Below, piece after piece: positions 34,068 to 42,769 of a stretch of 64,000 bases of DNA (position 1 is its first letter; every line of letters starts with the position of its first letter). The DNA is from Erythrobacter sp. SDW2. GTDB lineage: Bacteria > Pseudomonadota > Alphaproteobacteria > Sphingomonadales > Sphingomonadaceae. The notes under the pieces are model-generated. The model was not told the origin of the DNA, did not search any database, and worked only from the letters and a program-made list of their open reading frames with translations. Made by a program: the position numbers and the translations under genes. Location: positions 1,178,001 through 1,242,000 of the forward strand of contig NZ_CP090370.1 in assembly GCF_021431965.1 (NCBI RefSeq), read 5' to 3'.

Positions 34068-34321
34068 GCCTTGTTTGACTTTAGTCGGAGTGACTCGGCC
34101 TCGCGCCTTTCGCGTTCGAAGCGCAGCGCGTCGAGGATCTTTGCCCCTGCCAGAAACACTGCGCCGCTACAGGCCCAGAACAGCATCTTGCCGGGAAAGC
34201 CCGGATACTGGTGCAGATAGGCGGTGCCGCGCTCCATCGCGCCGAGGGCCAGCGCATAGATGATCAGGAACGCCTCAAAGCGGTTCTTGATCACGAACAA
34301 CCGGCCAACCTTGCGTAGCAT
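34064..34321 (-). CDS. Small membrane protein with C-terminal charged helix
   Basis: 85 residues beginning 'MLRKVGRLFVIKNRFEAFLI' and containing hydrophobic segments 'IYALALGAMERGTAYL' and 'MLFWACSGAVFLAGAKIL', then a basic/acidic tail ('DALRFERERREAESLRLKSN') that looks like a coiled coil. 'GAGAGGG' precedes the ATG. It is coupled to the 78-residue gene. No family is recognised. Confidence 0.7.
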   Translation of the reverse strand: MLRKVGRLFVIKNRFEAFLIIYALALGAMERGTAYLHQYPGFPGKMLFWACSGAVFLAGAKILDALRFERERREAESLRLKSNKA

Positions 34322-34440
34322 GCACCCTCTCTTTTCTTAACCTTTGTATCTGCACAGGCCGTGCCAAGCACGGTTCCCTGCGGGATGCGATGGTTAACAT
34401 GAGAGAGATTGTAAAGCCTGCCGACTAGGCGGCAAGCGCG

Positions 34441-35691
34441 TTAACCCAGAATTGTGAGGTCCAGCGATTCCAGCAGCTTGTACCGAGCGGTTCGCACGGT
34501 TTCCGCCAGCGCTTCCGAGCCGATATCGGACGGATCGATCTGCTCTGGCCAGTATCGCCCGATCACCTGCTCGAGCAGTTCTGCGCGGGTTTCGCTCAGC
34601 ATGAAGCGTTGGTCGACCGTCGCCGGATCGGCCACCACCCGCAGCCGCAGGCAGGCCGGGCCGCCGCCATTGGCCATCGACTGGTGCACATCGACCGGGA
34701 TCACCTGGCGGATCGGGCCGTTGCCGACGAGCATCGACTCGCACCAGTTCCACACGCTGGCACTCTCGCGGCATTCCTCTGGCACCACCAGCGCCATGCT
34801 GCCATCCGGCAGGGTCAGCAACTGGGCGTTGAACAGGTAGGTCTCGATCGCTTCGGCAAGGCTCACCGCGCTCGACGGCACTTCGACCACTTCGAGCGCC
34901 GGGAAGACGGCGCGGATCGCGGCATAGGCCCCTTGCCGGTCGGCGAAGGCTTCCTGGTGGGTGAACAGCACCCGCTCGTTGGCAACGGAGACGACATCGT
35001 TGTGGAACGCGCCCGCCTCGATCGCGGCGGGATTCTGCTCGATGAAGACACAGCGCGCCGGGTCGAGCCCGTGCAGCCGGGCAACCGCGCGGCTGGCCTG
35101 TTCGTGCTGGCGCGCGGGGAACCGGCCACCTGGCTTGCCATAGACGAACACTTCGACGCCTGCTGCGCCATGCCCCTCGCAGAAGCGCATGTGGTTGGCC
35201 GCGCCTTCGTCGCCGAAGCTGGGCGGCACCGCCTCGTGCACGGTAAAGTGGTCGCGGTTGCCGAAGGCCACGTCGAGCTGCGCCTTGGTGTCGCGCCATT
35301 CCTGCGCCCGGTGGACCATGGTGACGAGGTTGGCCGGGGTCAGGTGGCACTTGCCGTCGGCGGTGTCGGGCGCGGGGCTGACGGTGGCGGCATTGGCGGT
35401 CCACATGCTCGAGGCGGACCAGGCGGCTGCCAGCAGCGCGCGGTCTTGCGCGGGATCGACCGCCAGCCGCCGCAGCGTCTCGGTGTTAGGGCGAGGGAGG
35501 GGCAGCAGGTATCCCTGCGCCAGACCCCGCGCAATATTGCCGCGCATCTTGGCGACGCCCTGCAAGGCGGCAGCGCGAGGATAGGACGGATCGCCCTTGT
35601 GGCTGGCGCTGGCGATATTGCCGAGGCTGAGCCCGGCGTAATTGTGCGAGGGGCCGACAATGCCGTCGAAGTTGATTTCGACCAGGGTCAT
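34441..35691 (-). CDS. astB: N-succinylarginine dihydrolase AstB
   Basis: 416 residues. AstB converts N2-succinylarginine to N2-succinylornithine, CO2 and ammonia, step two of the arginine succinyltransferase pathway. 'EINFDGIVGPSHNYAGLSLG' and 'NIASASHKGDPSYPRAAALQ' are the AstB N-terminus; the guanidine-modifying-enzyme fold carries His in 'FHNDVVSVAN' and the catalytic Cys in 'GGGPACLRLRV'. The ATG at 35691 follows a GAGGG 7 nt upstream that lies at the edge of a palindromic repeat. It follows astA on the same strand after a 106-nt gap containing that repeat. Confidence 0.95.
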   Translation of the reverse strand: MTLVEINFDGIVGPSHNYAGLSLGNIASASHKGDPSYPRAAALQGVAKMRGNIARGLAQGYLLPLPRPNTETLRRLAVDPAQDRALLAAAWSASSMWTANAATVSPAPDTADGKCHLTPANLVTMVHRAQEWRDTKAQLDVAFGNRDHFTVHEAVPPSFGDEGAANHMRFCEGHGAAGVEVFVYGKPGGRFPARQHEQASRAVARLHGLDPARCVFIEQNPAAIEAGAFHNDVVSVANERVLFTHQEAFADRQGAYAAIRAVFPALEVVEVPSSAVSLAEAIETYLFNAQLLTLPDGSMALVVPEECRESASVWNWCESMLVGNGPIRQVIPVDVHQSMANGGGPACLRLRVVADPATVDQRFMLSETRAELLEQVIGRYWPEQIDPSDIGSEALAETVRTARYKLLESLDLTILG

Positions 35692-35703
35692 GCAATGGCC
35701 CTC

Positions 35704-35784
35704 GTCGCCCCGGACTTGATCCGGGGCCTCGTGCCACAAGTTCCGGACTTGGCGAGAGCGATCCCAGCTTTCGCTGGGATGACG
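35704..35784. repeat. Two palindromic repeats between astA and astB
   Basis: CCCCGGA-CTTGA-TCCGGGG (35708-35726) and ATCCCAGC-TTTC-GCTGGGAT (35761-35780). The second belongs to the family at 28761 and 58869. The element starts about 12 nt upstream of the astB ATG. Confidence 0.8.
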
Positions 35785-35797
35785 AATTGAAGTCCAT

Positions 35798-36814
35798 TCA
35801 CCGCGCCACGCTCCACACTTCGTCGCCTTCTTTTACCCCCAGTGCTGCAGCGCTGCGAGCGTCGATATGCACGCTCCCGTCATCCTGGAAATCGCGCATG
35901 CCGAATGCGCTGCGGAAGCCGGTCAGCGTGCCGGTGGCGATGATCGCGCGTTCGCCGATGTCGAGATCGGCGTAGGAAACCGTCGCCGGCCGGGCCTGGG
36001 CGATGCTCTTCACATCGTCGGTCCGCGCAACCATGGTCGGGCCGCCGTCGAAGATGTCGACATAGCCGTCGAAGCGGAAGTTCTCGTTCTCCAGCATCCG
36101 CATCGCCGCGCGGCCGGTGGGGTGGGGCAGGCCGATGACCTTGGTCGCTTCCTCGTCCAGCATGGCGACATAGACCGGGTGTTTGGGCATCAGATCGGCG
36201 ATGAACTGGTTGCCGTTGATGGCGTTGAAATAGTCCGCTTCCTGGAACGTCATGCCGAAGAAACGCCCCGCGACCCCGTCCCAGAAGGGCGAGCCGCCGC
36301 GCTCGTCGATGATCCCGCGCAGCTCCGCCAGGATGCGGTCGGCAAAGCGGCTCCGGTGCATGGCGATGAAGAGGTAGCGGCTGCGGGCCAGCAGCAAACC
36401 GAGACCGCCGGCGCGCTCGTTGGGATGCAGGAACAGCCCGCCGACCTCGCTCGATCCCTCGAGGTCGGTGACGAGGCTCAGCAACTCGGCCCGCACCGTG
36501 CGGTCGAGTTCCTTGGAATACTGCGTCAGCGTGTTGAGGCGATAGGAGTAGAACGGCCAGCGCTGCCCCACCTGGGTCATCATCTGGCAAGTCCCGCGCA
36601 CAGCGCCGGTCTCTGTGTTCTCCAGTACCAGCACGAATTGCTCGTCGCACAGTTCGTCATCTTCGTTGGTGAAGGCCTTCTCGGACCGAGCCAGCTTGGC
36701 GGCGAGCGCATCGCGGTCGGCCGGCAAGTTGGTGAACCCGCCGCCCGTCAGCTTAGCCATTTCATAGAGCGGTTCGATATCGTCGGTATGCGCGGCGCGC
36801 AGGCGGAAACTCAA
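35798..36814 (-). CDS. astA: Arginine N-succinyltransferase AstA
   Basis: 338 residues, close to the usual 340-345. It transfers succinyl from succinyl-CoA to arginine, committing it to the AST catabolic pathway. Recognisable stretches are 'LSFRLRAAHTDDIEPLYEMA', 'GGGFTNLPADRD', 'SEVGGLFLHPNERAGGLGLL' (GNAT-like CoA site) and 'MTFQEADYFNAINGNQFIAD'. The start is a TTG inside the hydrolase stop (TTGA), supported by GGGGAG upstream and by the N-terminal match; no ATG fits. It is therefore translationally coupled to the M20 hydrolase. astC, astD and astE are not in the window. Confidence 0.93.
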   Translation of the reverse strand: MSFRLRAAHTDDIEPLYEMAKLTGGGFTNLPADRDALAAKLARSEKAFTNEDDELCDEQFVLVLENTETGAVRGTCQMMTQVGQRWPFYSYRLNTLTQYSKELDRTVRAELLSLVTDLEGSSEVGGLFLHPNERAGGLGLLLARSRYLFIAMHRSRFADRILAELRGIIDERGGSPFWDGVAGRFFGMTFQEADYFNAINGNQFIADLMPKHPVYVAMLDEEATKVIGLPHPTGRAAMRMLENENFRFDGYVDIFDGGPTMVARTDDVKSIAQARPATVSYADLDIGERAIIATGTLTGFRSAFGMRDFQDDGSVHIDARSAAALGVKEGDEVWSVAR

Positions 36815-38010
36815 AGCTCTTCTCCCCTCGCCAGCCGGTGGAGGACGAGCGCGGACAAGGCCGCCCGCTCGCTGAGGCTGGACACGATCATGAATTCTTC
36901 CGGCGAATGGATCTTGCCGCCGCGTACGCCCATGGTGTCGACCACGGGGACGCCGCAGGCGGCGATATTGTTGCCGTCGCACACCCCGCCGGTCGCCTGC
37001 CAGTCGATGCTGAGGCCCAGCCGGGTGCCGCAATCGCGGACCAGATCGAACAGCTTCTGCGCGCGGCGATCGACCGGCTTGGGCGGGCGGGTAACGCCGC
37101 CGTGCAGGTGGACCGAGACGTCATGCGCCTGTCGCACCTCGCCCATCAGCGCGTGGAGCCCGGCCTCGAACCGCTCGCCCGCGCTCGGCTCTTTCGGGCG
37201 GATGTTGAAGCGCAACACGGCATTGTCGGGCACGACATTGTTGGCCGCGCCGCCTTCGATTCGCGCCGGGTTGACCGGGCAGTCCTCGGTCTGGAGTTCC
37301 TTGAGCCCCAGCGCCAGCGCGGCTGCGGCGACGATGGCATTGCGGCCGTCCTGCGGGTTGCGGCCGGCATGGGCCGAGCGCCCGCGCACGATCAGCGAAT
37401 AATTGCCTGTCCCCCCGCGCGCATGGGCGAGATTGCCTTCGGGCGTGGCCGAGGGCTCATAGGTCAGCGCCGCGTATTTGCCGGCCGCCAGTTCCTCGAT
37501 CAGCTTCGCCGAGGAAAGCGAGCCGGTTTCCTCGTCCGAATTGATCAGCACATCGTAGCCGATCGCTTGGCCCGCCTCGCTCCGCTCCAGCGCCATGAGC
37601 GCATGCAGCATCACCGCGATCCCGCCCTTCATGTCGGCGGTGCCGGGTCCGTTGACGGTGTCGTCGTCGAGCCAGCTATTCGCCTGGAACGGATGATCGA
37701 CCGGATAGACCGTGTCCATGTGCCCGGTCAGCAACAGCCGCCGCGCTGCTTCGGGCCGGACCCGGACAACCAGGTGTTGGCCATGCGGTTTCTCGAACTC
37801 CTCGCCGTCGGCGCTGATGGCGGTGACGGGGGCAGGGTCGACCAGCGAGACTTCGCCGGGCAGCACTGCAAAGGCGTCGGCCAGCATACCCGCAACAGTC
37901 TTCAGCCCTGCCAGGTTGGCGGTGCCGGAATTGATCGCGCTCCACGCCAGCGCCTGCTCGGTCATGCCGGCCTGGTCGATCGCATCGAGAAAGTCTGAGG
38001 TTTGTTGCAT
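36811..38010 (-). CDS. M20-family hydrolase (carboxypeptidase G2/ArgE-like)
   Basis: 399 residues with the full dizinc M20 site: 'LLTGHMDTVYP' (His, Asp), 'GPGTADMKGG' (bridging Asp), 'NSDEETGS' (catalytic and ligand Glu), 'EPSATPEGN' (Glu/Asp position) and C-terminal 'KIHSPEEF' (His). The dimerisation domain lies near 'GRSAHAGRNPQDGRNAI'. Such enzymes cut N-acyl amino acids. It directly precedes and is coupled to astA, so it may desuccinylate a pathway intermediate such as succinylglutamate, replacing the M14-type AstE; this is inference. The ATG at 38010 is chosen over a TTG two codons earlier. Confidence 0.9.
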   Translation of the reverse strand: MQQTSDFLDAIDQAGMTEQALAWSAINSGTANLAGLKTVAGMLADAFAVLPGEVSLVDPAPVTAISADGEEFEKPHGQHLVVRVRPEAARRLLLTGHMDTVYPVDHPFQANSWLDDDTVNGPGTADMKGGIAVMLHALMALERSEAGQAIGYDVLINSDEETGSLSSAKLIEELAAGKYAALTYEPSATPEGNLAHARGGTGNYSLIVRGRSAHAGRNPQDGRNAIVAAAALALGLKELQTEDCPVNPARIEGGAANNVVPDNAVLRFNIRPKEPSAGERFEAGLHALMGEVRQAHDVSVHLHGGVTRPPKPVDRRAQKLFDLVRDCGTRLGLSIDWQATGGVCDGNNIAACGVPVVDTMGVRGGKIHSPEEFMIVSSLSERAALSALVLHRLARGEEL

Positions 38011-38160
38011 CTGCAACCGCCTCTAGCCGCCCCGCCGCGCAGTTCCAACCCGTTGCAATTGCCCGTCCACTTCGCCATAGCGCGCCTCGTCCTCCCCAGA
38101 CAGACATTGCCATGATTCCCGCGCGGTGGTTCTATTGCGTGGTGCAAAGAGTGAGGACGC

Positions 38161-40260
38161 ATGCCCGAATATGTTCTGCGTGACCGTTTGAAGGTCGATC
38201 TGGCGCTCGCGGAGTTTGTCGAAAGCAAGGTGCTCGCGCCGCTCGGCATCGACGCTGGCGCATTCTGGGAAGGCTTCACCGACCTGTGCCAGGACTTCGT
38301 GCCGGAGAACCGCGCCCTGCTGAAGAAGCGCGACGAGCTGCAATGGCAGATCGATGACTGGCACAAGGAGCGTGCCGGGCAGCCGCACGACCACGAGGCC
38401 TACAAGGAATTCCTGCATCAGATCGGCTACATCGTCCCGCAGCCGGGTGACTTCGAGATCGGAACGCAGAATGTCGATCCCGAGATCGCCACCATGGCCG
38501 GGCCGCAGCTGGTGGTGCCGATCCTCAACGCGCGCTTCCTCCTCAACGCCGCCAACGCGCGCTGGGGAAGCCTGTATGATGCGCTCTACGGCACCGATGC
38601 GCTCGACGCGCCGCCTGCGCGGCCGGGCGGTTACGACGAGGAACGCGGCGCGGCGGTGATCGCGCGGGCACGCCAGTTCCTCGACCAGGCCTTGCCGCTG
38701 GTTGGCCAGAGCTGGGCCGATATCGCCGACGAACACGACGGGAAACTGCAGGACGAAAGCCAGTATGTCGGCAAGACCGGCAAGGGCCTGCTGTTCAGGA
38801 ACAATGGCTTGCATATCGAAGTGCAGTTCGACCGTGAGCATCCGGTCGGCCGTACCGACAAGGCGGGGATCAGCGATGTCGTGATCGAAAGCGCGCTGAC
38901 CGCCATCGCCGACTGCGAGGATTCGGTTGCCGCCGTCGATGCCGAGGACAAGCTGCTGGCCTATTCCAACTGGCTCGGCGTGATCCGCGGCGACCTGGAG
39001 GAAAGCTTCGAGAAAGGCGGGCGGACGATGACCCGCGCCCTTTCGCCCGACAAGACCTACACCGACCACGACGGCAATGCGCAGACCCTGCCTGGCCGCA
39101 GCCTGCTGTTTGTCCGTAATGTCGGACACTTGATGACCAATCCTGCCATCCTGCTGGAGGATGGTAGCGAAATCCCTGAAGGGATCATGGACGCGGTCAT
39201 CACCAGCGCGATTAGCGCGCATGATGTGCGGAGGCTCGGCAAGTTCGGCAACAGCCGCACGGGCAGCATCTATATCGTGAAGCCCAAGATGCACGGGCCG
39301 GAGGAATGCCGCTTTACCAACGACTTGTTCGATGCTGTCGAGCGGTTGCTCGACATGCCGCACAACACGATCAAGGTCGGGGTGATGGACGAGGAACGCC
39401 GTACTTCGGCCAACCTCGCCGCGTGCATCCATGCGGTGAAGGACCGGGTCGTCTTCATCAACACCGGCTTCCTCGACCGCACGGGGGACGAAATCCACAC
39501 CTCGATGCAGGCCGGCCCGATGGTCCGCAAGGGTGCGATGAAGAACAGCACCTGGCTGAAGGCTTATGAAGACCGCAACGTCAGCATTGGCCTAGCGCAC
39601 GGCCTTTCGGGCAGGGCGCAGATCGGCAAGGGCATGTGGGCCGCGCCCGACATGATGGCCGAGATGATGGTGCAGAAGATCGGCCACCTGCGCGCCGGAG
39701 CCAACACTGCCTGGGTCCCGTCACCGACCGCCGCAACACTGCACGCGCTGCATTACCACCAGGAAGACGTGTTCGAAGTGCAGAAGGGGCTGGGGAATAT
39801 CCCCCCGCTCGATCTGCTGCTGCAGATCCCTCTCGCAGAGGGAGCGAACTGGTCCGAAGAGGAAGTGCGCGAGGAGCTCGACAACAATGCGCAGGGCCTG
39901 CTCGGCTATGTCGTGCGCTGGATCGACGCGGGGGTCGGCTGCTCGAAGGTGCCTGACATCAACGATGTCGGTCTGATGGAAGACCGCGCCACGCTGCGCA
40001 TCTCGAGCCAGCATATGGCCAACTGGCTGCTCCACGGCGTCGCCACCGAAGATCAGGTGATGGACAGCCTGCGCCGCATGGCCGCCAAGGTCGACGCCCA
40101 GAACGCGGGCGATCCGTTCTACGAGCCCATGGCCGGCAATTGGGACACCAGCCTCGCCTTCCAGGCCGCCTGCGATCTGGTGTTCAAGGGCACCGAGCAA
40201 CCGAGCGGCTACACCGAACCTCTGCTGCACCAGTGGCGGCTGAGAAAGAAGGCGGGGTAG
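38161..40260 (+). CDS. glcB: Malate synthase G
   Basis: 699 residues, near the usual 720 of the monomeric G isoform. It condenses glyoxylate with acetyl-CoA to malate. Seen: '[20 protein letters not shown]', '[16 protein letters not shown]' (glyoxylate/Mg acidic residues), '[16 protein letters not shown]', '[20 protein letters not shown]' and '[16 protein letters not shown]', all malate synthase G blocks. 'GTGAGGACGC' precedes the ATG. It is divergent from the M20 hydrolase. Isocitrate lyase is not in the window, so the source of glyoxylate cannot be told. Confidence 0.97.
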   Translation: MPEYVLRDRLKVDLALAEFVESKVLAPLGIDAGAFWEGFTDLCQDFVPENRALLKKRDELQWQIDDWHKERAGQPHDHEAYKEFLHQIGYIVPQPGDFEIGTQNVDPEIATMAGPQLVVPILNARFLLNAANARWGSLYDALYGTDALDAPPARPGGYDEERGAAVIARARQFLDQALPLVGQSWADIADEHDGKLQDESQYVGKTGKGLLFRNNGLHIEVQFDREHPVGRTDKAGISDVVIESALTAIADCEDSVAAVDAEDKLLAYSNWLGVIRGDLEESFEKGGRTMTRALSPDKTYTDHDGNAQTLPGRSLLFVRNVGHLMTNPAILLEDGSEIPEGIMDAVITSAISAHDVRRLGKFGNSRTGSIYIVKPKMHGPEECRFTNDLFDAVERLLDMPHNTIKVGVMDEERRTSANLAACIHAVKDRVVFINTGFLDRTGDEIHTSMQAGPMVRKGAMKNSTWLKAYEDRNVSIGLAHGLSGRAQIGKGMWAAPDMMAEMMVQKIGHLRAGANTAWVPSPTAATLHALHYHQEDVFEVQKGLGNIPPLDLLLQIPLAEGANWSEEEVREELDNNAQGLLGYVVRWIDAGVGCSKVPDINDVGLMEDRATLRISSQHMANWLLHGVATEDQVMDSLRRMAAKVDAQNAGDPFYEPMAGNWDTSLAFQAACDLVFKGTEQPSGYTEPLLHQWRLRKKAG

Positions 40261-40469
40261 GTACCCTCATCCAACAGCGCCTGACCACCATCATCACTTG
40301 GCTCGCGACGTTCCGCAGCAACAGGCTGGTGCTGCTGGTTTGGGTACTGCTTTTCGCTCCGTTGCTGTTTGTGGAGATGATTCCGCTGTTCCTTGGCCTG
40401 CTGGTGGCACGGCGGGTGCCGGGGCACGTGAAATGGCATCTCAATCGCCGGGCGGTGATGGCGACTTGA
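40233..40469 (+). CDS. Possible small membrane protein overlapping the glcB end
   Basis: An open frame of up to 78 residues using a GTG inside the last codons of glcB. The part beyond glcB reads '[20 protein letters not shown]' followed by a strongly hydrophobic stretch ('[20 protein letters not shown]') and a basic tail. No ATG start or Shine-Dalgarno sequence is visible, and GTG 40329 is another candidate. It could be a genuine short membrane protein or chance. Confidence 0.3.
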   Translation: MAAEKEGGVGTLIQQRLTTIITWLATFRSNRLVLLVWVLLFAPLLFVEMIPLFLGLLVARRVPGHVKWHLNRRAVMAT

Positions 40470-40552
40470 CCCGAAAATGTCGATTTCAGCCAAGGCATTG
40501 TGCTGCCGTGCGGAATATGCTTCGTACCAATCTGGTCGGAAGGAGTAATCCA

Positions 40553-40921
40553 ATGCGTATAGGCAGAGTTTTCGCAGGTCTGGCAGCGGTGGGACTGGCG
40601 ATGACGCCGGCCACGGTCTCGGCGCAGGATATCGCGGCACAGTCGATCTTCAAGAGCGGTCAGCAATTGCTCAACGAATGCGGTTCAAGCGACTCGAACG
40701 CGCTCGCACGTTGCGACTGGTACATCATGGGCATCTGGGATGCGTTCGGCTTGCTGGCGGATCTTGAAATCACCGAGCGCTACATGTGCCTCGAAAACGG
40801 GACGACGGTTGACGTCCTTCGCAGTGATGTGATCCGCTATCTTAGAAATGGCAGCACCGACCTCAACAAGTCGGCTGTCAGCGCTGTCGCCAACGCCATC
40901 ATGGAAGCGCATCCCTGCTGA
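40553..40921 (+). CDS. Rap1a/Tai-family immunity-like secreted protein
   Basis: 122 residues with a signal peptide ('AGLAAVGLAMTPATVSAQ') and the Rap1a/Tai pattern: 'LLNECGSSDSNALARCDWYI' with its Cys pair, 'GIWDAF', a later 'MCLENG' and a terminal 'HPC', suggesting disulphides. Members neutralise type VI amidase effectors, but many orphans occur in genomes without effectors. 'AAGGAG' precedes the ATG. No amidase effector or T6SS gene is nearby. It ends 3 nt from the convergent rsmA stop. Confidence 0.8.
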   Translation: MRIGRVFAGLAAVGLAMTPATVSAQDIAAQSIFKSGQQLLNECGSSDSNALARCDWYIMGIWDAFGLLADLEITERYMCLENGTTVDVLRSDVIRYLRNGSTDLNKSAVSAVANAIMEAHPC

Positions 40922-40924
40922 CGA

Positions 40925-41755
40925 TCAGTCGGCGCGGGTGAGATCCCGCGCTAGCGCGACGAACTCGTCGACTGACACGGTCTCGGCGCGGCGCGTGTCA
41001 TCGATGCCGAGCCTGGCCAGCGCCTCCACTGCGCCCGACACGCCCTTGAGGCTCTGGCGCAGCATCTTGCGGCGCTGGCCGAAGGCGGCCTCGGTCAGGC
41101 GCTCCAATACGCGGGCCGAGACACCATCGGGCATGGTGGCCGGGGTTACATGGACAATGGCGCTCATCACCTTGGGCGGGGGAGTGAAAGCGCTGCGGTG
41201 CACCTTCATCGCCATGGTCGCCGCGCTGCGCCACTGGGCAAGCACTGCGAGGCGGCCATAGGCCGAGCTGTCAGGGGCGGCCACGATGCGCTGGGCGACT
41301 TCCTGTTGAAACATCAACGTCAGCGAAGTCCACTGCGGCGGCCAGCTTTCGCCGCTGAGCCATCGTACGAACAAGGCGGTCCCGACATTATAGGGCAGGT
41401 TGGACAGCACCGCGAAGGGCTCTCCGCCCATCACTTCGCAATGATCGAGCTTGAGGGCATCGCCGTCGATCACCTGCAGCCGGCCCGGGAAAGCCTCGCC
41501 GAGTTCGGCGAGCGCAGGCAGGCAGCGCTTGTCCATCTCGATCGCGGTCACCCGGGCCCCTGCCTTGAGCAAAGCGCGGGTCAGCCCGCCCGGGCCCGGT
41601 CCTACCTCGAGCACGGCCTTGCCCTGGAGATCGCCGGGAACGGCCGCAATCCGGTCAAGCAATTGTGCGTCGAACAGGAAGTTCTGCCCCAGCGCCTTTG
41701 TGGCGAAGAGGCCGTGCCGGGCAATGACTTCGCGCAGGGGTGGGAGATCAGCCAT
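40925..41755 (-). CDS. rsmA: 16S rRNA (adenine(1518)-N(6)/adenine(1519)-N(6))-dimethyltransferase RsmA/KsgA
   Basis: 276 residues. It dimethylates two adjacent adenines in helix 45 of 16S rRNA using SAM. '[17 protein letters not shown]' is the family opening, '[19 protein letters not shown]' the SAM motif and '[17 protein letters not shown]' the NLPY catalytic motif; '[14 protein letters not shown]' is in the C-terminal domain. The ATG overlaps the pdxA end by 8 nt. It is last in the lptD-surA-pdxA-rsmA operon, an order conserved in many proteobacteria. Confidence 0.97.
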   Translation of the reverse strand: MADLPPLREVIARHGLFATKALGQNFLFDAQLLDRIAAVPGDLQGKAVLEVGPGPGGLTRALLKAGARVTAIEMDKRCLPALAELGEAFPGRLQVIDGDALKLDHCEVMGGEPFAVLSNLPYNVGTALFVRWLSGESWPPQWTSLTLMFQQEVAQRIVAAPDSSAYGRLAVLAQWRSAATMAMKVHRSAFTPPPKVMSAIVHVTPATMPDGVSARVLERLTEAAFGQRRKMLRQSLKGVSGAVEALARLGIDDTRRAETVSVDEFVALARDLTRAD

Positions 41756-42761
41756 TGGCCCGCCGGACTGCACATTCGCCCGCCATGCGGATCGCCGCGA
41801 TCATCGCGCCGGGATCGGCAATGCCCTTGCCCGCGATATCGAACGCCGTGCCATGGTCGGGGCTGGTGCGGATGATGGGCAGGCCCAGGGTGACGTTGAC
41901 ACCCGCGTCGAAGTCGAGCGCCTTGACGGGGATCAGCGCCTGGTCGTGATACATGCACAACGCCGCATCGAAGCTCGTACGACCGCGCGGCGTAAACAGC
42001 GCATCGGCGGAATGCGGACCGGTGATATCGATACCTTCGGCGCGCAACTGCTCGATGGCCGGACCGATAATCTCGATTTCTTCGCGCCCGAACTGCCCGC
42101 CTTCGCCGGCGTGCGGGTTGAGCCCGGTCACGGCGAGGCGCGGACCGGCAATGCCGAAGTCGCGATGAAGTGCGGCGGCCGTTATGCGGCCCCTTGACAC
42201 AATCAATTCGCTCGTCAGCATGGAACTAACAGCCGCCAGCGCGACATGCACTGTCAGCGGAACGGCGCGCAGGCTTGGTCCGGCCAGCATCATCGCCACG
42301 CGGTCATGCCCGAGCCCGCAGAGGTCAGCGAGCATTTCCGTCTGACCACAGAACCCGGGGGCGATCTCGGCAATCCCGGCCTTGCTCACCGGTGCGGTGA
42401 CGACGCCCGATGCTGCACCTTGCAGCGCCCTGGCGATGGCACGTTCAAGCGCACCATAGGCCAACTGCGCTGAATCAACGCCCGGCCGGCCCGGACGGTA
42501 AAGGTCGGTCTCCTGCCCGATCACAGGGAGCGCGCGTGCAAAAGCGGTCTCGACTTGCGTAAGTTGCGCGACGGTTTCGACCGGACAGGCAAGGCCCAGC
42601 GTGTCAGCCGCCGCTTGCAGCACGCCGTCACCGTCCACGACACAGAAGGGCGGCAGCCCCTCTGCCTCGCGCGCCAACCAGGCCTGCACAATGATTTCGG
42701 GTCCGATCCCCGCCGGATCACCGATCGAGACGACCAACGGCGGCAAGCGTGGCGGAGGCAT
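41748..42761 (-). CDS. pdxA: 4-hydroxythreonine-4-phosphate dehydrogenase PdxA
   Basis: 337 residues. It oxidises 4-phosphohydroxy-L-threonine in the DXP-dependent route to pyridoxal phosphate. The N-terminal '[19 protein letters not shown]' is diagnostic. Metal-binding His residues are expected in 'VHVALAAVS' and '[12 protein letters not shown]', and '[20 protein letters not shown]' is the conserved C-terminal block. It starts 8 nt after surA stops and overlaps rsmA. Confidence 0.96.
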   Translation of the reverse strand: MPPPRLPPLVVSIGDPAGIGPEIIVQAWLAREAEGLPPFCVVDGDGVLQAAADTLGLACPVETVAQLTQVETAFARALPVIGQETDLYRPGRPGVDSAQLAYGALERAIARALQGAASGVVTAPVSKAGIAEIAPGFCGQTEMLADLCGLGHDRVAMMLAGPSLRAVPLTVHVALAAVSSMLTSELIVSRGRITAAALHRDFGIAGPRLAVTGLNPHAGEGGQFGREEIEIIGPAIEQLRAEGIDITGPHSADALFTPRGRTSFDAALCMYHDQALIPVKALDFDAGVNVTLGLPIIRTSPDHGTAFDIAGKGIADPGAMIAAIRMAGECAVRRANG

Positions 42762-42769
42762 GTCGGCCG

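Noticed and set aside
38011-38160. Riboswitch upstream of malate synthase G
   Set aside because: The 150-nt divergent gap shows no conserved riboswitch core or terminator hairpin near the start.
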